Shown one piece after another: positions 1-7,796 of a DNA stretch of 12,364 bases. How positions within the stretch are numbered: position 1 is the stretch's first letter; every line of letters begins with the position of its first letter. A program made the position numbers and the translations under genes. A model generated the notes under the pieces. It had not been told where the DNA came from, did not search any database, and saw only the letters and a program-made list of their open reading frames with translations. The DNA comes from CAZBQG01 sp964493945 (lineage in GTDB: Bacteria; Pseudomonadota; Alphaproteobacteria; Rhodospirillales; UBA2165), in NCBI GenBank assembly GCA_964493945.1, contig CAZBQG010000130.1, positions 1-12,364 of the forward strand, in the 5' to 3' direction.

Positions 1-113
1 GTTCACGCTTTTTTTCCTTTGTTTTTCAGCCGCCCGATCAGGCGCACCGTCCATGCGGAAGTTTCTATTCTTGGATCGAATTTAGGTTTTGTATGTGAAA
101 AAGTCGTTAACAC

Positions 114-128
114 CGGCAAAAATTGCCT
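114..128. promoter_or_regulatory. Palindromic operator-like site upstream of TPR gene 1
   Basis: The site reads CGGCA-AAAAT-TGCCT, an inverted repeat with a 5-base centre. It matches 13 of 15 bases with the palindrome at 12231-12245 in the enhancer region of the fliK promoter, including the centre length. That recurrence argues for a shared DNA-binding regulator, plausibly the flagellar sigma-54 activator (FlbD/FleQ type). An alternative reading is a weak terminator: the hairpin can be extended by CAC/GTG around an internal loop and is followed by eight T at 135-142, but no plus-strand gene is seen to end before it. Confidence 0.4.
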
Positions 129-187
129 AGTGGGTTTTTTTTGGATTTCCCTGCCTGCATTTCAACAAATATTAATTAATGAGGGCT

Positions 188-191
188 AGGG
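188..191 (+). promoter_or_regulatory. Probable ribosome binding site deciding the gene 1 start
   Basis: AGGG lies 8 bases before the ATG at 200. The in-frame ATG at 179 has only A/T-rich sequence before it and no purine-rich site. Starting at 200 also gives an N-terminus of the same length as the paralogue that begins at 1808. Confidence 0.5.
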
Positions 192-199
192 TCCCGGCC

Positions 200-1786
200 A
201 TGAGCACTCTCCTTTCTAATGATCCCCTCAGCCGGGCCAACAGGCATCACGGGGCCGGGCGGCTGGGAGAAGCGGAAACGCTTTACCGTTCGATCCTGGA
301 GGGTGAACCCGGTCACGCCCAGGCCCTGCATGGGCTGGGGGTGCTTGCCTTGCAAACGGGAAACGCGGATGCGGCCAAGGATCTGATTACCCGTGCCGCT
401 AAAATGGCACCCGAGACTGCTGAAACCCATTCCAATCTGGGCCTGGTTCTGAAGCACCAGGGAGACCTGGATGCGGCGATCATTGAATTCAGGGCGGCGA
501 TCTATCACGACCCCCGCATGGCCGAAGCCCATTCCAATCTGGGTGAGGTGCTTAGGGAAATGGATCGGTTCGATGAGGCGGCACAGGCCTTTCGCCAGGC
601 CCTGGAGATCGTCGGCGATAACCCCGATCTAAATTTAAATCTGGGCGCGGCGTTAATCGAAGTGGATGACAATGAGGGCGCGCTCCGGGTTTTGGCCAAG
701 GTCCTGGAGCAGTCTCCGGATATGGCCGCCGCCCATTACAATATGGGCAAGGCTTACTTTAATTTGAGAAAATTCGATGAGGCGGCCATTGCTTATGAAA
801 TGGCCATTGAACAAGAACCTCATTTCAATGATGCCCGCCATAATCTGGCTCATGCCCTGTTGGCCGCCGGCCGCCTTGATGAAGGATGGGCCGCCTATGA
901 ATGGCGTTGGAAGTCTCCTTCTAAAAGCTCCCGCCCCCGCGAATTTCCAGTTCCGGTCTGGAACGGCGATTCCCTGGCGGGGAAAAATCTGCTGGTCTGG
1001 GGTGAACAGGGGTTAGGGGATGAAATGCTGTTCGCCGGCCTGATCGGGGAAATAGCCGATCAGGCGGGAACATGCGTGGTGGAATGCGATGAGCGTCTGG
1101 TTTCCCTGTTCCGAAGGTCTCTGGGCAATGTCGAAGTCGTGGCCCGCGCCAATCCGTCCCATCCTCTGACCCAATCGCCTGATCTGGATGTACAACTGGC
1201 TATGGGTGATTTGGCGAAATGGACGCGGCCTAATCTGGCGGGGTTTTCACCGCTGGGCCGCTATCTGTTGGCTGATCCTGCCCGTGTTCAGGAATTCCGG
1301 GCCCGTTACCGGTCCTTGGGGATGGGTCTGAAAGTCGGGATTTCATGGGCGAGCCGGCCGCCCAAGGGAATAACGCTCCCCGAACTGGGTGTTTTTCTGA
1401 CCCAGCCAGGATTGCATTTCGTTAATCTGCAATATGGGGATCACGCCTCCGAGATCGCAGCCGCCGAAAAATTGTTCGGGATAGAGATTTTCAGCGATCC
1501 CCAGGCCGATCCTTCCAACGATCTGGACGGGCTGGCGGCTCAGATTGACGCATTGGACGCCGTCCTCACCATACAAAACACGACGCTTTTCCTGGCCGGT
1601 GCCTTGGATAAACCGGTCTTTGGTCTGATCAAGTCCCGAGCCGATTGGCGCTGGTTTGGCCTGGATGAAAGCCGTTGGCATGGTGATGTGAACCTCTACC
1701 GCCAAGAGGCCCCAGGCCACTGGGAGGGCGCGGTCGGTGAATTGACCACTGATTTTTCCACGCGTTTCCTGAGTGGCGTTTTCTGA
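200..1786 (+). CDS. TPR protein with C-terminal GT9-like glycosyltransferase domain (paralogue 1)
   Basis: The 528-residue product has about six 34-residue TPR units (residues 10-211) plus a partial seventh that ends in WRWK. A GT-B-type domain similar to ADP-heptose/family-9 glycosyltransferases follows (about 255-528). Its landmarks are EQGLGDE at 269-275, the Rossmann strand VGISWAS at 379-385 and the sugar-nucleotide-side segment around 455-473. No signal peptide or membrane segment is visible, so the protein should be cytosolic. It is homologous to the next gene along its whole length but has two fewer TPRs. In the late motif it reads TIQNTTLFLAG, with Phe464 where many relatives have His, so activity is less certain than for its neighbour. 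An in-frame ATG at 179 is possible but has no ribosome site. The role is inferred: glycosylation of a client bound by the TPRs, perhaps flagellin as with Caulobacter FlmG. Confidence 0.85.
   Translation: MSTLLSNDPLSRANRHHGAGRLGEAETLYRSILEGEPGHAQALHGLGVLALQTGNADAAKDLITRAAKMAPETAETHSNLGLVLKHQGDLDAAIIEFRAAIYHDPRMAEAHSNLGEVLREMDRFDEAAQAFRQALEIVGDNPDLNLNLGAALIEVDDNEGALRVLAKVLEQSPDMAAAHYNMGKAYFNLRKFDEAAIAYEMAIEQEPHFNDARHNLAHALLAAGRLDEGWAAYEWRWKSPSKSSRPREFPVPVWNGDSLAGKNLLVWGEQGLGDEMLFAGLIGEIADQAGTCVVECDERLVSLFRRSLGNVEVVARANPSHPLTQSPDLDVQLAMGDLAKWTRPNLAGFSPLGRYLLADPARVQEFRARYRSLGMGLKVGISWASRPPKGITLPELGVFLTQPGLHFVNLQYGDHASEIAAAEKLFGIEIFSDPQADPSNDLDGLAAQIDALDAVLTIQNTTLFLAGALDKPVFGLIKSRADWRWFGLDESRWHGDVNLYRQEAPGHWEGAVGELTTDFSTRFLSGVF
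426..543 (+). repeat. Exact 16-base repeat, 102 bases apart, within TPR gene 1
   Basis: CCCATTCCAATCTGGG occurs at 426-441 and again at 528-543. The distance of 102 bases is exactly 34 codons, one TPR unit. Each copy encodes the H-S-N-L-G start of a TPR helix A. It may reflect recent unit duplication or only shared codon choice in a conserved motif. Confidence 0.6.
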
Positions 1787-1807
1787 GCGGGGTTTGATGC
1801 ACCGAAG

Positions 1808-3598
1808 ATGAGCCAATCAGCGCAAGAACTTCTGGGCCAGGGCATGGAGCATCATGGCGCGGGCCGCCTGGGTCAGGCCGAAACCCTTTATCGGCTTATT
1901 CTGGAGCAAAATCCGGAGGATGCGGAGGCCCTGCATTGGCTGGGGGTGGTTGCTCTGCAATGCGGCAAGCCAACCATCTCGGTGGATCTTACCCGGCGAT
2001 CCCTGAAATTCGCCCCGGGTAACGCCCAGACCCATTCGGATATGGGCAACGCGCTGATTACCAACGGACAAATAGGCGAGGGCGAGGCCGCTTTCCGCCA
2101 AGCCGTCGAACTGGATCCAACCAACGCCGGCGCCTGGTCCAATCTGGGGACGGCGCTCAAGATTCAGCGAAAATTGGAAGAGGCCGAAAGCGCGTTGCGC
2201 CGGGCCCTTGAGCTGGAGCCCGGCCTGGTCCAGGTCATGTCCAATCTGGGCGGCGTGCTGGTTGAGCGGGACAAGTCTGCCGAGGCGCTTGAAATCTGCC
2301 GAAGTGCCCTGGAAATAGAGCCCGCTCAGGCTGCCAACCTGGCCAATCTTTCCGCCGCCCTGAAGGATCTGGATCAGCTTGACGAGGCCCTGGAAGCGGC
2401 TGAAAAGGCGGTGGAAATCGATCCAACCCTCTCCCAGGGGTTTCTCAATCTGGGCAGTGCCCGCCTGTTGACCGGTGATCTGGACGGTGCGGACCTGGCC
2501 TATGCCAGCGCCCTGGAACTCAGGCCCGATTATGTGGAAGCCCAGTTTGGACTTGGCAATGTTTGTCTGGGTCGGGGGGATATGGCGGGCGCCGAGGCAG
2601 CGTTCAGCTTGGCCACCCGGATTGATCCCAGCTTCCATGATGCCCATCTGGGTCTGGCTGGTGTCCATCTGACGCGGGGCGATTTAAGCGGGTTTTGGTC
2701 GGTCTATGCCATGCGCTGGAAATCCAGCTCCAATAAATCCTTCCGCCGACATTTTCCCCAACCCAAGTGGCAGGGCGAAACGCTTGCCGGCAAGGGCATC
2801 CTGATTTGGGGAGAACAAGGCATCGGGGATGAAATTTTGTTCGCCGGCCTGATCCCGGAAATGGTGGAATTGGCCGAAACCTGCGTGGTGGAAACCGAGC
2901 CCCGCCTCCAGGCCCTTTTCCAGCGCTCCTTTCCGGGCGCCCGGATTTTGGCCCGAACCGAAGTGGCCGATCCCCGGACCCAGGCGCCGGATATGGATGT
3001 GCAAACCGCCATGGGCGATCTTCCCTGCTGGCTCAGGCCAAGCTTCGATGATTTCAAACCCCTGGGTGCCTATCTCGAACCCGACCCTGGGCGGACCGAT
3101 GATTGCCGCCGGCGCTACGATGCGCTGGGGCCCGGCGTGAAGGTAGGGATTTCGTGGCATTCCAAATGGGACAAACGCATCGGGCTGGAAGATTGGGAAT
3201 CCATTCTGACGGCCCCCGGGGCCAGCTTCATAAGCCTGCAATATGGCGACAGGGGCGAAGAGATTGCCAAGGCGGTTTCCCGTTTCGGCGTGCCCATTCA
3301 TTACGATTCCCAGATCGATCCACTCAAGGACATGGATGGGTTCGCGGCCCAGGTTGCCGCCATGGACGCCGTCATCACCATCGATAATTCCACCCTGTCG
3401 GTGGCCGCCGGTCTGGGCAGGCCGGTTTTTGCCATGATCCCCAAAATGGCGGATTGGCGGTATACGGAATATGAAGGCGCCAATCCCTGGCATGCGACCC
3501 TGCACCAGTTCCGCCAGGTTAGGGCGGGCCAGTGGGGTGATGTGATCGAAAATACTGCCCGGGCGCTGGGCGAATTCCTGGAGGACTTTCAGGAATGA
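1808..3598 (+). CDS. TPR protein with C-terminal GT9-like glycosyltransferase domain (paralogue 2)
   Basis: The 596-residue product has eight TPR units (residues about 5-278) and a partial ninth ending in MRWK, then a GT-B/family-9-like domain (about 325-596). Key positions are EQGIGDE at 336-342, VGISWHS at 446-452 and TIDNSTLSVAAGLGRPV at 524-540. It is the paralogue of the gene 21 bases upstream and keeps the Asp526 that the other lacks, so it is the better candidate for an active enzyme. Only a weak ribosome site precedes ATG 1808, so coupling to translation of the upstream gene is likely. It overlaps the next gene by four bases. The donor sugar and acceptor cannot be read from the sequence; flagellin or another surface protein is an inference from context. 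No export signal is visible. Confidence 0.87.
   Translation: MSQSAQELLGQGMEHHGAGRLGQAETLYRLILEQNPEDAEALHWLGVVALQCGKPTISVDLTRRSLKFAPGNAQTHSDMGNALITNGQIGEGEAAFRQAVELDPTNAGAWSNLGTALKIQRKLEEAESALRRALELEPGLVQVMSNLGGVLVERDKSAEALEICRSALEIEPAQAANLANLSAALKDLDQLDEALEAAEKAVEIDPTLSQGFLNLGSARLLTGDLDGADLAYASALELRPDYVEAQFGLGNVCLGRGDMAGAEAAFSLATRIDPSFHDAHLGLAGVHLTRGDLSGFWSVYAMRWKSSSNKSFRRHFPQPKWQGETLAGKGILIWGEQGIGDEILFAGLIPEMVELAETCVVETEPRLQALFQRSFPGARILARTEVADPRTQAPDMDVQTAMGDLPCWLRPSFDDFKPLGAYLEPDPGRTDDCRRRYDALGPGVKVGISWHSKWDKRIGLEDWESILTAPGASFISLQYGDRGEEIAKAVSRFGVPIHYDSQIDPLKDMDGFAAQVAAMDAVITIDNSTLSVAAGLGRPVFAMIPKMADWRYTEYEGANPWHATLHQFRQVRAGQWGDVIENTARALGEFLEDFQE
3580..3585 (+). promoter_or_regulatory. Ribosome binding site of the TPR-sulfotransferase, inside the preceding gene
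   Basis: GGAGGA lies 9 bases before ATG 3595 and within the last codons of the upstream gene. Together with the ATGA start/stop overlap at 3595-3598 this points to translational coupling and fixes the start. Confidence 0.75.
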
Positions 3599-5400
3599 AT
3601 CATATCAGCAAGGATATGGCCCTCGCCCTGGATTACCATACGAAGGGCAGCCTGGCCGAGGCCGAAAGCCTGTATCGGGATATTCTGGCGGAAGATCCGA
3701 ACCAAATCAGGGCGCTTCATAATTTGGGGGTCATCGGATTGCAGACCAGCCGGCCCGATGATGCCCGCATATTGTTCGAAACTGCCCTGGTTTTGGACCC
3801 CGGTTATGCCGACGCCCATGCCAATCTGGGCGTCGCCCTCAAGGAGTTGGGATTGCCCGGCGAGGCGGAAGGAAGTTTGCGGAAGGCCTTGGAGTTGAAC
3901 CCGGACATGGGCGAGGCCCATTTCAATCTGGGTAATATTCTGGGAGATGTGGGGCGTATGGAGGAGGCGGTTCCGGCCTATGGCCGGGCCATTAAACTGA
4001 CGCCGGATGATGCCCGCCCCCATGCCCATCTGGGTGCCGCATTGCTACAGATGGGGGCCGCCGGCGAGGCGCTGGCCCCTTTGGAAGAAGCCCTTTGCCT
4101 CGATCCGCATCAATTAGCCCCGCGTTGCGACTTGGCCGTGGCTCTCCGCGAGTTGGGGCGGGCCGATGAGGCGCTGGCCATGCTCCAGGACGCCCTGTCC
4201 AGGCATCCGGATTCCATCCAGCCCCTGACCCTGCTGGCGGATTTGTTTGAGGTACTGGGGCGCTTCCAGGAAGCGAAAATTCTGGTGGCGCGGGCCCTTG
4301 ATCTGGATCCTCGTCACGCGGCCGCCCATTTGACGGCGGCCAAATGCGCGAGACGGGGAGGGCGGCTGGAAGAGGCGCTTGAATTGCTGGACGAGGATGT
4401 TCTTGATTTTCCAACCTCAAAAATACGGGCCGTCCTTCTCAGTGAACGGGCCGCCATCCAGGACCGGTTGGGGAATTTCAGCGAGGCTTATCAATTGTCC
4501 CTGCGCGCCAACCAGATTAATGCCGCCGCCTTTGCGGGTCTGGACCCTGAAGCCTATCGGCTGGAGATCGAACGGGCGACGGATTGCCTGACAAAAGAAT
4601 GGGCCGAGAGCTGGACACCACCTGGCCCCAAAACAGAAGCGCCACCCGCATTTCTTCTGGGCTTTCCCCGGTCGGGAACGACCCTGCTGGAACAAATCCT
4701 CAAGGCCCACCCGGATGTTGAGAGCATTGAGGAGCGGCCCTTGCTGGCCGGGGTCGAGGCGGCACCTTATTTTCAGGGTAAGAACCTGCTTCAATCCTTG
4801 CCCGGACTTGACCCAGAGCAATTGGAAGAACTTCACCGGATTTATCTGACGGCCATGGAATCCCACACGGGCCCCCGCTTGGCGGGCCGGGTGTATCTGG
4901 ATAAGATGCCGCTCAATACGCTCAAACTTCCCCTCATTCATCGCCTGTTTCCCAGGGCCAAGATTATTTTCGTGCTTCGCCATCCCTGTGATTGCTGCAT
5001 TAGCGGCGTCATGCAGTCCTATCAGCCGAACGGCGCCATGGCAGGGTTTCAGAATCTGGAAAGTGCCGCCCGCTTTTATGGGGCGAGCATGGATTCCTGG
5101 CGCCGCGCCTGCGACTTCCTGGCGCTGGATTATCATCTGGTGCGTTATGAGGATCTGATCAGCGATTTCAAAACCCAGGCCGGCGCCGTCCTGGACCATC
5201 TTGGATTGGGTTGGGATGAGGCGGTTTCAAATTACCGGGAGCAGGCGTCGGCGAGCCTGATCGCGACGCCCAGCTATCATCAAGTGAGAGAGTCGATTTA
5301 TTGCCGGGCCATGGGACGCTGGCTGAATTACCGTGAATATCTGGAACCGGTCCTGCCCATCCTAGCGCCCCATGCCGAGGCCTTCGGCTACGAGATTTAA
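3595..5400 (+). CDS. TPR-sulfotransferase fusion protein
   Basis: This 601-residue protein has eight to nine TPR units (residues about 8-305) followed by a PAPS-dependent sulfotransferase domain (about 350-598). The 5'-phosphosulfate loop GFPRSGTT is at 356-363. The acidic pair Glu379-Glu380 lies where tyrosylprotein sulfotransferases carry their catalytic Glu. DKMPLN is at 436-441. The 3'-phosphate-binding Arg462 and Ser470 sit in RHPCDCCIS, VRYEDL is at 516-521, and the late motif QVR...GRW is at 563-576. All expected parts are present, so it is probably active: sulfate transfer from PAPS to a hydroxyl of a protein or glycan. There is no signal peptide, so it should act in the cytosol before export of the client. 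It is the last gene of the operon, and its stop overlaps the stop of the convergent GT41 gene. The client is unknown. Confidence 0.9.
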   Translation: MNHISKDMALALDYHTKGSLAEAESLYRDILAEDPNQIRALHNLGVIGLQTSRPDDARILFETALVLDPGYADAHANLGVALKELGLPGEAEGSLRKALELNPDMGEAHFNLGNILGDVGRMEEAVPAYGRAIKLTPDDARPHAHLGAALLQMGAAGEALAPLEEALCLDPHQLAPRCDLAVALRELGRADEALAMLQDALSRHPDSIQPLTLLADLFEVLGRFQEAKILVARALDLDPRHAAAHLTAAKCARRGGRLEEALELLDEDVLDFPTSKIRAVLLSERAAIQDRLGNFSEAYQLSLRANQINAAAFAGLDPEAYRLEIERATDCLTKEWAESWTPPGPKTEAPPAFLLGFPRSGTTLLEQILKAHPDVESIEERPLLAGVEAAPYFQGKNLLQSLPGLDPEQLEELHRIYLTAMESHTGPRLAGRVYLDKMPLNTLKLPLIHRLFPRAKIIFVLRHPCDCCISGVMQSYQPNGAMAGFQNLESAARFYGASMDSWRRACDFLALDYHLVRYEDLISDFKTQAGAVLDHLGLGWDEAVSNYREQASASLIATPSYHQVRESIYCRAMGRWLNYREYLEPVLPILAPHAEAFGYEI

Positions 5401-7787
5401 ACTTCCTTGGCGCAGTATTTCCACCACATATCCCGGTAGGCATCCTCGACGGTTTTTGTGTAGGCTTCGCCGTCGCACAGGCTTGAGGCTTGTAATTCAT
5501 GGCGCAGGCGGCTGCGGAGATCGCCCAGTCTGGCCGGGTCCATGGCCAGGTCCCTGGCCAGTTCCACATAATCATCTTCGGTCTTGGCAACCAGTTCGGG
5601 ATGCCCGCAATGGGTCAGGATGGAGCCCGCCACCCGGTCGACGAAATGCTTACCTTGTAAACTGATCACCGGCACATTCATGAGAAGGGCTTCATAGGTG
5701 GTGGTCGCGCCATTGAAGGGGAAGGGATCGAGGGCAATATCCACCCCGCCCACCAGGGTCAGATGGGATTTGGCCGCATCGGCGGAAGCTTTCAATATAA
5801 GCTGGCTGGCATCAATGCCATGATCCGCGAATTTTTCGATCCATTTGCCGCGCAAGGAAGGCTCGCTATAGAGGTTGAAATATTTCAGCAAAAGCCTGCT
5901 TTCCGGGACCGCCTTCAGAACCCGGGCCCAAAGAGCAACAACCTGGTCGTTGATTTTTTCCGGCTTGTTGAAACTGGCGAAGGTGACATAGCCGTTCCTG
6001 TCCATGGGCAGGCCTTCGTCTTCCGGCAGATTTTTCTTCATGGGAAATTGATAGAAGACGGGCAGACGGTACAGTTCCTCGGTGAATTTCTCGGATGTAT
6101 CAATCGGGTGCAGCAATTCATCGGTCAGCCAGTAATCCATGTCGTCCAGACCGCTGGTGGCGCAGTCATGGAAACTGACCTGCACGGGGGCCGGGCGGCA
6201 GGTGGCAATCAACGGCCGGTTCTGATCAAATCTTCCGGCCAGAAAAATCAGGATATCGATTTCGTCTTCCTCGATGATGGCGGCCACATCCGGGTCTGAT
6301 TTGCCCACAATACTCCGCCAATGATCGCCCAGTTCGCGGAAAGTTGTGGTGAATTTGTCGGGGAATTCCACCTCGGAATAGAGGAATATCTCCAGATCGT
6401 CATGATCATGGTTATAGATGACCGGTAAAATATTGTGTCCAACCACATGGCTCCGGAAATCAGATGAGACATAGCCAACCTTCAGGCGCCGGTCCGGATC
6501 GTGGGACCGGTCCGGGAAGGTCTTGGCCGCTGCTTCGGGCCTGGTATGTCTGGACCGCACGCGCCGATGCAGTTCGAACAAGGTATCGGACGGTAATCCC
6601 GGCCGGTTCAGCAGGGAGTACAGAAAATTCTTTTCCGCGCTTAGGGAGCCCGGCTCGATTTCCAGGGCCCGCTGGTAGAAGGCCGCCGCCTCGTCCAGAT
6701 TCCCCATGGTCTGATGGGCCGATCCCAGATTTATATGGGTCATGAAATTGCCCGGATCCAGCTCCAGCGCCTTTTCCATATGCTGGAAACCCTCATCGTA
6801 GTTGCCGTTTTTGCGCAAGACGGCGCCCAGGCTGTTGAGGGATCCGACAAAATTGGGCTCGATTTCCAGGCAACGGCGGAATTCGGCGATGGCTTCATCC
6901 GTAATGCCCATCTTGCTCAGAACTTCGCCCAAAGTATCACGGATTTCCAGATTCTCGGGATCGATATCCAAGGCGACACGATAGGAAATCTGCGCTTCCA
7001 TGGTCTTGCCCAGGGCTTCGAATACGCGGCCCAACTCGAAATGGGCGTCGGCCCGTTTGGGATCTTTGGCGATATAGGATTCCAGGGTCTCCCTGGCTTT
7101 TTCATATTGGCCGCTTTGCCGGCAAGCGATTCCCAGATTGTAAAAGGCATCCAGATGACCCGGGTTTGATCCAGTTACTTCTTCCAGTTTCTCGATTGCC
7201 GTTTCCAGATGGCCCGCCTCGATCATCACATTGCCCAGATTGGTCCTGGCCAGGGTCAGGCCGGGATCGATTTCCAGGGCCCGTTCGAAGGCGGCGACGG
7301 CTTCGGCCAGTTGTTTCGTCTTGCGGTAGGCGTTGCCCAGATTGTTGAGCGCATCGGCGAAGCCGGGCTCCAACTCAATGGCGCGCAAATATTCGGTAAT
7401 GGCTTCTCCGGGCCGGCCGGCTTCGTCCAGGGCATTGCCCAGATTGTTCAGGGCCTGATGATAGGCGGGATCAATTTCGACCGCTTTGCGGATCAGGGGA
7501 ATGGCCTGTTCGGTATTTCCCATTTCATGGGCAATGACGCCCAGCAGATGAAGCGCATGGGCGTTGTCCGGATAATGGGACAGAACCATGCGGTAGGCGC
7601 TTTCGGCCTGACCAAGGCGTCCCGCCTGATGATGGGCAAGGCCGCGCTCGAGCAATTCTCCGACGGGAAGCTCGACTGGCATCCCGTTTGTTGGGACGTG
7701 GGGAGGCCGGACGCAGGCGCGGCCGGGCGGCTGATTGCCTGCCTGGCCGCGCCTTCCGTCCTGCCTTGTAGCTCCTGAACCATCCAT
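5397..7787 (-). CDS. TPR protein with GT41 (O-GlcNAc transferase/SPINDLY-type) glycosyltransferase domain
   Basis: Read from ATG 7787 the protein has 796 residues: ten regular 34-residue TPRs (about 43-386) and a family-41 GT-B catalytic domain (about 434-793). Visible landmarks are VGYVSSDF with His447 and His451 (H-x3-H), RPAPVQVSF, Lys611 in NKPEKI (equivalent to the UDP-binding Lys842 of human OGT), FNGATTT at 691-697, and a C-terminal Trp-rich end. The usual bacterial GHT and GYPGT segments read GRF (518-520) and HDCAT (540-544). The family transfers a sugar, often GlcNAc, from a nucleotide donor to Ser/Thr in the cytosol. The start is uncertain: TTG 7796, ATG 7787 (AAAGG 9 bases before) and ATG 7682 are all in frame. 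The last would give an N-terminus as short as in the other TPR proteins and drop a low-complexity polar lead. It has the same orientation as the hook operon, beyond that operon's terminator. Confidence 0.92.
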   Translation of the reverse strand: MDGSGATRQDGRRGQAGNQPPGRACVRPPHVPTNGMPVELPVGELLERGLAHHQAGRLGQAESAYRMVLSHYPDNAHALHLLGVIAHEMGNTEQAIPLIRKAVEIDPAYHQALNNLGNALDEAGRPGEAITEYLRAIELEPGFADALNNLGNAYRKTKQLAEAVAAFERALEIDPGLTLARTNLGNVMIEAGHLETAIEKLEEVTGSNPGHLDAFYNLGIACRQSGQYEKARETLESYIAKDPKRADAHFELGRVFEALGKTMEAQISYRVALDIDPENLEIRDTLGEVLSKMGITDEAIAEFRRCLEIEPNFVGSLNSLGAVLRKNGNYDEGFQHMEKALELDPGNFMTHINLGSAHQTMGNLDEAAAFYQRALEIEPGSLSAEKNFLYSLLNRPGLPSDTLFELHRRVRSRHTRPEAAAKTFPDRSHDPDRRLKVGYVSSDFRSHVVGHNILPVIYNHDHDDLEIFLYSEVEFPDKFTTTFRELGDHWRSIVGKSDPDVAAIIEEDEIDILIFLAGRFDQNRPLIATCRPAPVQVSFHDCATSGLDDMDYWLTDELLHPIDTSEKFTEELYRLPVFYQFPMKKNLPEDEGLPMDRNGYVTFASFNKPEKINDQVVALWARVLKAVPESRLLLKYFNLYSEPSLRGKWIEKFADHGIDASQLILKASADAAKSHLTLVGGVDIALDPFPFNGATTTYEALLMNVPVISLQGKHFVDRVAGSILTHCGHPELVAKTEDDYVELARDLAMDPARLGDLRSRLRHELQASSLCDGEAYTKTVEDAYRDMWWKYCAKEV

Positions 7788-7796
7788 TTCCACCAA

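Larger units (their letters stand above)
1..199. other. Upstream region of TPR gene 1, left edge of window
   Basis: This leader is AT-rich, unlike the coding DNA around it. It contains a palindrome at 114-128 (listed separately), a run of eight T at 135-142 and an A/T-only stretch at 168-180 that could hold a -10 box. I found no -35/-10 pair with good spacing and no GG-N10-GC sigma-54 promoter on the plus strand. On the minus strand an open frame starts with ATG at 54 and runs off the left edge (18 codons, Lys-rich, no clear ribosome site); it could be the start of a divergent gene, but nothing else supports it. Confidence 0.5.

Noticed and set aside
1..54. Minus-strand open frame leaving the left edge (18 codons)
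   Set aside because: It is too short to judge and has no clear ribosome site. It is noted only as a possible start of a divergent gene.
111..142. Intrinsic terminator (hairpin plus eight T) on the plus strand
   Set aside because: The stem is short and interrupted, two G separate it from the T run, and no plus-strand gene ends before it. The repeat shared with the fliK enhancer fits a regulator site better.
141..158. Sigma-54 promoter for TPR gene 1 (TTGGATTTCCCTGCCTGC)
   Set aside because: The GG and GC pairs are 8 or 12 bases apart, not the required 10.
1817..3505. Minus-strand open frames of 283 and 273 codons opposite TPR paralogue 2
   Set aside because: Their Gln/Gly/His-rich repetitive content follows from reading the TPR codons backwards. 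There are no ribosome sites, and the plus strand is clearly coding.
200..7787. CRISPR array or mobile element as the source of the repeated DNA
   Set aside because: The repeats are in-frame 34-codon TPR units. There is no spacer structure, transposase, inverted-repeat end or tRNA in the window.
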